Shown one piece after another: positions 27,495-34,911 of a DNA stretch of 64,000 nt. The DNA is from Flavobacteriales bacterium (GTDB lineage Bacteria > Bacteroidota > Bacteroidia > Flavobacteriales_F > PHOS-HE28): contig JAIOIH010000062.1 of assembly GCA_019912395.1 (NCBI GenBank), positions 124,001 to 188,000 on the forward strand, read 5' to 3'. The position numbers and the translations under genes were made by a program. The notes below the pieces were generated by a model, which saw nothing but the letters and a program-made list of their open reading frames with translations, did not search any database and was not told the origin of the DNA. Each line of letters starts with the position of its first letter. Positions within the stretch are counted from its first letter, which is position 1.

Positions 27495-27540
27495 AATCCT
27501 CACTCTCCGCCAACGCAGCCCGTGCAGCGGCCAGTCCCCG
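27495..27540 (+). repeat. tRNA-tail repeat unit 3 (truncated/degenerate)
   Basis: AATCCTCACTCTCCGCCAACGCAGCCCGTGCAGCGGCC resembles the first ~40 nt of unit 2. Confidence 0.7.
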
Positions 27541-27564
27541 ACTGTGCGTTTCCTTTGCGCACCC

Positions 27565-28890
27565 ATGAATCGATCCCCGATGCACGGAGCGGGCAACTGG
27601 ACCTTGCTCCTTCTGACCCTTACTGCTTGCACCTCATCCCAGCCAGCCGTCAGCGGAAGCGAAGAATACTACTCCCCGAAGGAACCGCGCTTCGAGGACC
27701 ACGTGTACAACCCCACGGTCCATACGGTGCAATTCTTCAAGAAAGGCTTTGAGCTTTCCCCGGCCATCATCGAACTCGGAAGCCCGGACCCGTTGGTCCT
27801 TCGCTTCGACGACTTCTCCCCGGACGCGGAGAACCTCTTCTATACCGTGGTGCATTGCAACGCCGATTGGCAACCCAGCGATCTGGCCCCCAGCCAATAC
27901 CTCAATGGAATGCCTTCCGATTTCATCCCTTCTCCCCGGCAGAGCTTCAACACCCTGCGGCACTTCCTCCAGTATGAAGTGGAGTTCCCCAATGACATGA
28001 TGCAGCCCACGGTGGCCGGCAACTACATCATGAAAGTGTACCGCGACAATGATCCAGGCGATCTGGTGTTGACCCATCGATTCCTCGTGTTCGAGAACCG
28101 CGTGCAGATACAGGCGGGCATCGTACCCACACGGGACATCGAGCGCCGGGATGCGGACCAGCAGCTGGACCTGACGTTGAGCTACCCGGGGATCTCCGTG
28201 CCGGACCCGTTCAGCGACCTGAAGGTGGCCGTGCTGCAGAACATGCGATGGGATGATGTCCGCACCGGTTTCCGGCCGAAGTTCATCCGCGATTCCGAGC
28301 TCATTTACGACCAACCCAAGGAGGGCGTGTTCCCGGGAGGCAATGAATGGCGCGGCGCGGACCTGAAGAACACCCGATACTCCACCCTCCGCGTCAACCG
28401 CTTCATCACTTCGCCGGAAGGCCTGGACGAGGCCATCCTGCTACCCGACGAGAAGCGCGAATTCAAGGTCTACCTCGACCAGCCGGACATCAATGGCAAA
28501 TACCTCGTGCGCAACGACTTGGTGCAGGGCGACCCGCTCAGCGCCGACTACATATACGTCGACTTTACCCTGCCGCGCAGCATGGAACAGACGGGCGGGG
28601 ACGTGTACGTTTATGGCGGTGTCAGTGACTTCCAGTGCAGGAAGGAATTCCGTTGCACGTGGGACGCAGAGAGGAAAGCGTACACCTTGCGCGTTCTGGT
28701 GAAGCAAGGCTATATCGACTATGCGTATGCCTTCCTGCCAACGGGTACCACAGTACCGGACCTGACCCTATTGGAGGGTTCGCACTTCCAAACGGAGAAC
28801 GACTACCTCATACTGGTCTATGTGCGTGATTACCAATTGCGCTGCGACCGGCTGCTGGGCCTGCGCTTTCTGAACAGCCGAAAAGGCTGA
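27565..28890 (+). CDS. Type IX secretion system plug protein (DUF5103)
   Basis: YNPTVHTVQFFKKGFELSPAIIELGSPDPLVLRFDDFSPDAENLFYTVVHCNADWQPSDLAPSQYLNG is characteristic of DUF5103. Confidence 0.9.
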   Translation: MNRSPMHGAGNWTLLLLTLTACTSSQPAVSGSEEYYSPKEPRFEDHVYNPTVHTVQFFKKGFELSPAIIELGSPDPLVLRFDDFSPDAENLFYTVVHCNADWQPSDLAPSQYLNGMPSDFIPSPRQSFNTLRHFLQYEVEFPNDMMQPTVAGNYIMKVYRDNDPGDLVLTHRFLVFENRVQIQAGIVPTRDIERRDADQQLDLTLSYPGISVPDPFSDLKVAVLQNMRWDDVRTGFRPKFIRDSELIYDQPKEGVFPGGNEWRGADLKNTRYSTLRVNRFITSPEGLDEAILLPDEKREFKVYLDQPDINGKYLVRNDLVQGDPLSADYIYVDFTLPRSMEQTGGDVYVYGGVSDFQCRKEFRCTWDAERKAYTLRVLVKQGYIDYAYAFLPTGTTVPDLTLLEGSHFQTENDYLILVYVRDYQLRCDRLLGLRFLNSRKG

Positions 28891-28899
28891 GCAGGAAAA

Positions 28900-29940
28900 T
28901 CACTGACGGATTACTGAGGCACTCTTGCGCAACTGCGGCACACTCACCAGATAGGTACCCGGCGCCAGTTCGGAAATATCAAGCAAACCGTTCGGGGTCA
29001 ACGTGCCGCTGGCGACGAGCGTGCCCCTCACATTGAAAACGAGAAAGGGTACGGGGGCTTGCAACTCCAGGCCCACGTTGAGCAGGCCGTTCGTGGGGTT
29101 GGGCCAAATGTCGAAGGAGCCATAACCGTCCTGCTCCTTCACCCCGGTCGTGCAATCCACCACATCGGCAATGACAACGGTATTACTTCCACTGTTGGGC
29201 ACACAGATGCGATCGTTCACGGTATCGTAGTCCAGGTCGGCAGGATTGTCAAGGCCGGATGCCAGGATGGTCGCCGGAGCTTGGGTGAAGCTGTTCTCGA
29301 AACGTGAAATCCGGTCCGGAGTCCAGCTGGAAACGATGATGCGGCCTTGGCAGTCCAAGGCGACGCCATCGAGGTACGAGAGGCTCGTAGTAAAGCTGCT
29401 CAGCTCGGCCCCGGTGTTCCTGTCATAGCTTTTGATCTTCGCGTCGATGCCCCAGTTCACCACCCAAAGGCGGTCCATGGCGGGATCCCAAACGATGCCA
29501 TTGGGCATGGTCACGGTATTGGCCACCAAGGTGGTGTAGGTCAGTTCCTCCACATTCACCTTGAAGATCTTCTTGACGTTGAAGTCGGTGGCGTATAGGA
29601 ACGCTCCATCCGTGGTAATGCCGTTGAGGAACGTGGCGCCGAGGTTCAGGTTAAAAACCTCCACTCCGTCCACCGTACTGTAACCGCGGATGGAACCGCT
29701 CATACAGGCGAAGAGGGTGTCGCCCTTCAGTTCGAGACCATAGGGAGCAGTGGGCAAGTTGGTCACGAAGGGTGTGACCGTGCCGTCATAGGCTCGCTGG
29801 TTGATGCTGCTATTGCCGGTATTGCTCACGAAATAGCGCTGACCCTCGGCATCGTGCTCCACGCTTTCGGGTCCGTTGAATTGGGCCAAAAGGGAACAAG
29901 GCACGAAGAAGAGCACAGGGAAGAGGTTTCTCATGGGCAA
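28900..29940 (-). CDS. SMP-30/NHL-like propeller protein with T9SS sorting domain
   Basis: Signal peptide; propeller repeats (GITTDGAFLYATDFNVKKIFKV, PNGIVWDPAMDRLWVVNW); C-terminal DIWPNPTNGLLNVGLELQ...LAPGTYLVSV. Confidence 0.88.
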   Translation of the reverse strand: MPMRNLFPVLFFVPCSLLAQFNGPESVEHDAEGQRYFVSNTGNSSINQRAYDGTVTPFVTNLPTAPYGLELKGDTLFACMSGSIRGYSTVDGVEVFNLNLGATFLNGITTDGAFLYATDFNVKKIFKVNVEELTYTTLVANTVTMPNGIVWDPAMDRLWVVNWGIDAKIKSYDRNTGAELSSFTTSLSYLDGVALDCQGRIIVSSWTPDRISRFENSFTQAPATILASGLDNPADLDYDTVNDRICVPNSGSNTVVIADVVDCTTGVKEQDGYGSFDIWPNPTNGLLNVGLELQAPVPFLVFNVRGTLVASGTLTPNGLLDISELAPGTYLVSVPQLRKSASVIRQ

Positions 29941-30090
29941 ATTTCAAGGGGCGCAATCTACCGGGTTACGAGCGTTGCCCGCACGGCCAGCCGTCCATGT
30001 TTCACCGATCCATCGTGGATGAGCAGTTCCATTTTGCGCACAACCCCGGATCCCGTGTGTTAGACTTGCAGAACCCGATACCCTTTTAAT

Positions 30091-30477
30091 ATGTCCACCG
30101 CAGTTTCCCATGACATCCGCATAAGTGTTTTGCCCAGCTTCGAGGCGGAACAAAGCGAACCGGACCAAGGACGCTTCCTGTTCAGTTATCGGATCACCAT
30201 AGCCAACCGCGGGCAGCGTACGGTTCAGCTGCTGCGTCGGCATTGGTTCATTTCGGACAGCTTGGCCCCGATGAGCGAGGTGGAGGGTCCGGGAGTGGTT
30301 GGCGCCGTGCCGGTATTGCAGCCGGGGGAGCAATTCACCTACACCAGTTTTTGTGAATTGCGCAGCGGCATTGGTCGCATGCACGGCACCTATCACATGC
30401 GTCACCTGGACGATGGCAGCGAGTTCGAGGCCGTCATTCCGCCCTTTGACCTGCAGATCCCATATTCAGCGAACTGA
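30091..30477 (+). CDS. apaG: ApaG domain protein
   Basis: FLFSYRITIANRGQRTVQLLRRHWFISDSLAPMSEVEGPGVVGAVPVLQPGEQFTYTSFCEL. Confidence 0.96.
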   Translation: MSTAVSHDIRISVLPSFEAEQSEPDQGRFLFSYRITIANRGQRTVQLLRRHWFISDSLAPMSEVEGPGVVGAVPVLQPGEQFTYTSFCELRSGIGRMHGTYHMRHLDDGSEFEAVIPPFDLQIPYSAN

Positions 30478-30525
30478 GCCAAGGGTATCTTTGCGGCCTT
30501 TCCATCAACCTTTCCCGTTCCACCT

Positions 30526-32154
30526 ATGAGCAACGCCGTATTCAACCCGCCCGCACCGCACAATGAACCTGTAAGGAGCTATGCTCCGGGGAGTCCCGAA
30601 CGCAAGGAACTTCAAGCGGAATATGACCGTCGCATCAAGACCACCATGGATGCCCCGATGTGGATCGGAGGAAAAGCGGTGGAGACGAAGGACCTGCGGG
30701 GAATGACCATGCCGCACAAGCATGCGCATAAGCTGGGCATGAGCCACCACGGTGATGCCAAGCATGTGAAAGCCGCGATCGATGCGGCATTGAAGGCCAA
30801 GCGCGATTGGGAGCACATGCCTTGGCAGGAGCGCGCTTCCATCTACCTGAAGGCAGCCGAGCTCATCAGTGGGCCCTACCGCGCCAGCATCAATGCGGCC
30901 AGCATGCTGGCCCAAAGCAAGAACTGCTTTCAGGCGGAGATCGATGCCGCCTGTGAATTCGCGGACTTCCTTCGGTTCAACGTGTCCTACATGGTGCAGA
31001 TCTACCGCGACCAGCCCCAGAGCGCTGCGGGAATCTGGAATCGCCTTGAGTACCGCCCGTTGGAGGGCTTCGTCTTTGCATTGACTCCGTTCAACTTCAC
31101 CAGCATCGCCGGTAATCTGCCCAGCGCGCCTGCCTTGATGGGCAACACCGTGGTGTGGAAGTGCGCCAATACGCAGATCTATTCGGCCCAGGTGATCATG
31201 GAGATATTCCGCTTGGCGGGCCTGCCGGACGGGGTGATCAACTTGATCCACGTGGACGGCAAGATCGTGGGGGACACCGTCCTGCGCCATAAGGATTTCG
31301 CCGGGGTGCATTTCACGGGAAGCACGGGGGTTTTTCGGACCATCTGGGGAGAGATCGGCAGCAACATCGGCAATTACCGCAGCTATCCCCGCATCGTGGG
31401 CGAGACCGGCGGCAAGGACTTCGTGGTGGCGCACCCCAGTGCCGACCCGCTTGCCGTGGCCACCGCCCTTTCACGTGGCGCCTTCGAGTACCAGGGGCAA
31501 AAATGCAGCGCCGCCAGCCGCGCCTACATCCCCGAAAATTTATGGCCCCAAGTAAAGAAGGCCCTGTTGGAGGACATCGCAGCCATGAAAATGGGCGACC
31601 CACGTGATTTCAAGAACTTCATCAACGCGGTGATCGACGAAAAGGCCTTCGACAAGATCACCGGCTACATCGCCGGGGCGAAGAAGGACAGGAAGAACAT
31701 CAAGGTGATCGCCGGTGGCAAGTCGGACAAGAGCACCGGTTATTTCATTGAGCCTACCGTGCTGGAGAGCAAGGACCCCAAGAGCATCACGATGTGCGAG
31801 GAGCTGTTCGGGCCGGTGCTCACCGTGTACGTGTACAGTTCCAACCGCTGGATGGACACCTTGAAATTGGTGGATTCCACCGGGGAATACGCGCTCACGG
31901 GTGCTGTATTCGCCCAGGAACGTGCGGCCATCGTGCAGGCCACCGAAGTACTGCGCCAGTCGGCCGGCAACTTCTACATCAACGACAAACCCACGGGTGC
32001 GGTGGTTGGTCAACAGCCTTTCGGCGGCGCACGCGGCAGCGGGACCAACGACAAGGCGGGCAGCTACCTCAACCTGGTCCGTTGGACCAGTGCCCGGACC
32101 ATTAAGGAGACCTTTGTCCCTGCGCTGGACCACCGCTACCCGTTCCTCGGATAA
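30526..32154 (+). CDS. pruA: L-glutamate gamma-semialdehyde (1-pyrroline-5-carboxylate) dehydrogenase
   Basis: FALTPFNFTSIAGNLPSAPALMGNTVVWKCA, VGETGGKDFVVAHPSAD, GAFEYQGQKCSAASRAYIP. Confidence 0.95.
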   Translation: MSNAVFNPPAPHNEPVRSYAPGSPERKELQAEYDRRIKTTMDAPMWIGGKAVETKDLRGMTMPHKHAHKLGMSHHGDAKHVKAAIDAALKAKRDWEHMPWQERASIYLKAAELISGPYRASINAASMLAQSKNCFQAEIDAACEFADFLRFNVSYMVQIYRDQPQSAAGIWNRLEYRPLEGFVFALTPFNFTSIAGNLPSAPALMGNTVVWKCANTQIYSAQVIMEIFRLAGLPDGVINLIHVDGKIVGDTVLRHKDFAGVHFTGSTGVFRTIWGEIGSNIGNYRSYPRIVGETGGKDFVVAHPSADPLAVATALSRGAFEYQGQKCSAASRAYIPENLWPQVKKALLEDIAAMKMGDPRDFKNFINAVIDEKAFDKITGYIAGAKKDRKNIKVIAGGKSDKSTGYFIEPTVLESKDPKSITMCEELFGPVLTVYVYSSNRWMDTLKLVDSTGEYALTGAVFAQERAAIVQATEVLRQSAGNFYINDKPTGAVVGQQPFGGARGSGTNDKAGSYLNLVRWTSARTIKETFVPALDHRYPFLG

Positions 32155-32233
32155 GCGGTTGTCCACGATCGATCGTTGACCGGGTGCAATTCATTGAGGC
32201 ATACCCGCGTTCCTTTCTGCGGAACTTCACCCC

Positions 32234-32542
32234 GTGAAAGAAAAGATCCTCCGTTTCGTGCCCGGATTGCTGCGCAACCGCTATGGTGCCGGCCTTCTCG
32301 TGCTGGTGCTCTGGATCAGCCTCTTTGCGGACTACGACCTGTACACAATGATCAAGCTGCGCCATCAACTGGGGCAGATGCAGGAGCAACGCGACCGGTA
32401 TGCCGAGGAGATCGCCACCACGCGCGAGCAATTGCACGAACTCAACAGCGATCAGGCGCTATTGGAAAAATTTGCCCGGGAGAAATACCTGATGAAGCGG
32501 GACAATGAGGACATCTTCGTCCTCGTGCCCAAAACGAAGTGA
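32234..32542 (+). CDS. Septum formation initiator (FtsB/DivIC) family protein
   Basis: One TM followed by a coiled coil, EKFAREKYLMKRDNEDIFVLVP. Confidence 0.88.
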   Translation: MKEKILRFVPGLLRNRYGAGLLVLVLWISLFADYDLYTMIKLRHQLGQMQEQRDRYAEEIATTREQLHELNSDQALLEKFAREKYLMKRDNEDIFVLVPKTK

Positions 32543-32556
32543 TCAAGGCCCGTCGG

Positions 32557-32575
32557 TGCATCCTCCAAGGATGCA
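32557..32575. terminator. Hairpin in the convergent intergenic region (possible bidirectional terminator)
   Basis: TGCATCCT-CCA-AGGATGCA; no strong U-tract. Confidence 0.4.
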
Positions 32576-32626
32576 TTCCCGAAGAAGCGTGATCATCCAT
32601 TCAGGAGACCGACCTGCACTTGCGAT

Positions 32627-33097
32627 CTAGTGCTGATGCCCACCCTCGCCATGCACATGTCCGTGTGCCAGTTCTTCCTTGGTGGCTTCGCGTACATCGG
32701 TCACTTCCACGTCGAAGTTGAGAGTGACACCGGCCAGCGGGTGGTTCCCGTCCACCAGCACCTGTCCGTCCTTCACCTCCCTGACGGTCACAACGCTGTG
32801 CTCGCCAGCCTGGAACTGCATGCCCGCCTCCACTTTCTGTTCACCGAAGCGGTCCAACGGCACTTGCTGGAGCAGGTCCTTGTTGAACTCCCCGTAGCCT
32901 AGTTCCGGTGCAACAACGGCCTTGAACTTGTCACCCTTGCCCTTTCCCTCCATCTGGGCTTCGAGGCCGGGCACGATCATCTGCGTGCCTTGAAGGTAGG
33001 TAAATGCCTCGCGGCCTTCGGAGCTATCAAGGATCTCGCCTTCGTTGTTGGAAAGCTTATAGTGGAAAGAGACGACGGAGTTCTTGGAAATGTTCAT
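32627..33097 (-). CDS. slyD: FKBP-type peptidyl-prolyl isomerase, SlyD-like
   Basis: VSFHYKLSNNEGEILDSSEGREAFTYLQGTQMIVPGLE; His-rich tail HGHVHGEGGHQH. Confidence 0.92.
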   Translation of the reverse strand: MNISKNSVVSFHYKLSNNEGEILDSSEGREAFTYLQGTQMIVPGLEAQMEGKGKGDKFKAVVAPELGYGEFNKDLLQQVPLDRFGEQKVEAGMQFQAGEHSVVTVREVKDGQVLVDGNHPLAGVTLNFDVEVTDVREATKEELAHGHVHGEGGHQH

Positions 33098-33213
33098 GTT
33101 CTACTTGCTTTGACCCTGTTGGTTTTCAGGCGGTGCAAAGCTAGCAAACACCCAATGAATGCGGGCGATCGTGCTCAAGGTATCGGCTTCCCGGTGCCTG
33201 GCGGCTGTTCTGG

Positions 33214-33624
33214 TCAAAGGTGTCCGGGGCCCCAGTACAGGGTGAAGTAGAACGCGGCGAAGCCCACGAAGGCGATCACCAGGACCCATACCCATGAGGG
33301 GATTGCCTTGGGTGTTTCCGAGCCGGTTATCATGAACACATCGGTGCGTTCGCTTCCGTAGGCATTCACCGTGATGGGGATGCGATCCTCCACTACTTCG
33401 TTCGGCTTCAGACCGAGCACGGTAATGGACGGCCCGTTGCGTACTTCGAAGGGGATGGTGCGCACTCCTTCCACGCCGTTGGTGCTGCGAGCTACTATCC
33501 GCAGGCTATGCGGCCCGTCAGGCAGTTTGGTGGTATCAAAGAGGAATTTTACCGGCGGGGCATACTCCGCGAAAGGGATCGGCTCATCATCCAGGAAGAG
33601 CTTTACGGAACGCTCAATTGCCAT
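33214..33624 (-). CDS. Hypothetical Ig-like protein with C-terminal TM, in the cbb3 oxidase operon
   Basis: MAIERSVKLFLDDEPIPFAEYAPPVKFLFDTTKLPDGPHSLRIVARS...; C-terminal TM; overlaps its neighbour. Confidence 0.7.
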   Translation of the reverse strand: MAIERSVKLFLDDEPIPFAEYAPPVKFLFDTTKLPDGPHSLRIVARSTNGVEGVRTIPFEVRNGPSITVLGLKPNEVVEDRIPITVNAYGSERTDVFMITGSETPKAIPSWVWVLVIAFVGFAAFYFTLYWGPGHL

Positions 33625-33892
33625 CGTGGAGGGGGGTATTGAGTATGGATCGCTTGATGTGGTCCTTTGCATCCTCATTGGGCTTCACCAAGTACTTTAC
33701 GGAGAACACCAAGGTGACCAACACGATGAGACCGGACACGTAGATGATCGGCATGTCCCAGTCACTTTGCGGCCCGGTACCGTGGGACACGCCTTTTAGG
33801 ATCTTGGGCTGTTGTTTTTCACATACCTCACAGGCCCATATGGGCAAAGCGAAAAGCAGGGCAAGGAGAATACCGGCAGTTTTTTTCATCAT
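33614..33892 (-). CDS. Small membrane protein, in the cbb3 oxidase operon
   Basis: Signal-like N-terminus, CEVCEKQQP, one TM (MPIIYVSGLIVLVTLVFSVKYLV); overlaps both neighbours. Confidence 0.7.
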   Translation of the reverse strand: MMKKTAGILLALLFALPIWACEVCEKQQPKILKGVSHGTGPQSDWDMPIIYVSGLIVLVTLVFSVKYLVKPNEDAKDHIKRSILNTPLHDGN

Positions 33893-34908
33893 TGAACTGT
33901 TTCAGGTGCAATGACGGCGCGTTGTGTCTTCACGGTCTCTGCATCAGTGGGTGGTGCATCGTTGCCGAAATTGGAGCGCACATAGTTGATGACGGCAGCG
34001 ATCTCCTCGTCGTTGAGGAGGGAGGCCTGCGAGGGCATGGCACCGTAGTTCGGCAGCGCATCGTAGCCCCCCAGCACGATATCCACCATTTTCAAAGGAT
34101 CCTTTTCATTTACCAGGTCAGCGCCTGCCAATGGGGGGAAAGCACCTGGAAGTCCTTTGCCGTCAGGTTGATGGCAAGCCGAGCACACGCTCGAGAAAAT
34201 AGCCGCTCCATCCACTGCGGCACCGCTCTCAGCTGTGGCCGCCGAACGCTTGCCATCGGCACCCGGTGAGGCGATAAAAGCTTCTGGCGCCACCCCTTCA
34301 GGCAATGGCGCTTGCTTCAGAGAGAGCATGTAGGCCACCAGGTCTTTCGCGCGTTCCGTTGCGACCACCACTCGGCCCGGTCGCTCCAGTTTCTCGGCGG
34401 GCACCGAAAGCACCACGTCATCCGGTTTCACTGCAGTGGAATCCACCTCTTTGAAGAGCCATCCATATCGCGGCATGATCGAGGCCTTTTCCACCATACG
34501 GGGGTCGTACAGGTGCATCATTTGCCAGGCCACGCTGCCTTTGCGCACGCCCACATTGGTGAGGTCCGGCCCCGTACGCTCGCTGCCTAGCAGGGAAGGC
34601 GTGTTGTGCCATATATCGGGGCGCTGCTTGCTGTAGTAGTAGTCGCTCGGGATGGACGGGCGCGAACCCCAGGTCTTGTCCATCTCCAGATTGCGCACCT
34701 GTTGGGTGTGGCAGGCGATACAGCCCTCCGCGACGTAGACGTTCATTCCGCGCCGTTCCTGTACCGTCATTTTAGGCATATCAGGCAGCGGCCCGTTATT
34801 GTCCTGCATGCTCAAGGACGGCGCTACGGCTACACCAGTACTAAGAAGCACGAAGCCCATCAAGGCGACATTCACGAGGGTCGCGTGGTCTTTATGGAAA
34901 TTGATCAT
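33889..34908 (-). CDS. ccoO: cbb3-type cytochrome c oxidase, CcoO-like subunit with an additional C-terminal cytochrome c domain
   Basis: YVAEGCIACHTQQVRNLEMDKTWG (CcoO) plus SVCSACHQPDGKGLPGAFPPLAG (second c-type haem). Confidence 0.9.
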   Translation of the reverse strand: MINFHKDHATLVNVALMGFVLLSTGVAVAPSLSMQDNNGPLPDMPKMTVQERRGMNVYVAEGCIACHTQQVRNLEMDKTWGSRPSIPSDYYYSKQRPDIWHNTPSLLGSERTGPDLTNVGVRKGSVAWQMMHLYDPRMVEKASIMPRYGWLFKEVDSTAVKPDDVVLSVPAEKLERPGRVVVATERAKDLVAYMLSLKQAPLPEGVAPEAFIASPGADGKRSAATAESGAAVDGAAIFSSVCSACHQPDGKGLPGAFPPLAGADLVNEKDPLKMVDIVLGGYDALPNYGAMPSQASLLNDEEIAAVINYVRSNFGNDAPPTDAETVKTQRAVIAPETVQ

Positions 34909-34911
34909 GGC

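Noticed and set aside
26905-27496. Minus-strand ORFs across the tRNA (e.g. 27065..27496, GGIRTPGTLAGTSVFETDPIDHSGTSP; 26329..27411 N-terminal extension)
   Set aside because: These are the antisense translation of tRNA-Ser and its repeats, a known type of spurious protein; the real YceI start is the ATG at 26904.
27105-27540. tRNA-tail repeats as att-site scars of an integrated element
   Set aside because: No integrase, phage or plasmid genes lie nearby, and simple att duplication would not explain the conserved cloverleaf between copies; kept only as an alternative explanation.
27176-27540. CRISPR array
   Set aside because: The repeats are ~160 nt with structured interiors, without short repeat-unique spacer alternation or cas genes; no CRISPR-like array was found elsewhere in the window.
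27095-27752. Plus-strand ORFs through the repeat array (27095..27379, 27222..27752) as possible small proteins
   Set aside because: They start inside or next to the tRNA, differ between repeat units and have repeat-driven composition; the conserved feature is pairing, not reading frame. A tpr-like peptide cannot be fully excluded.
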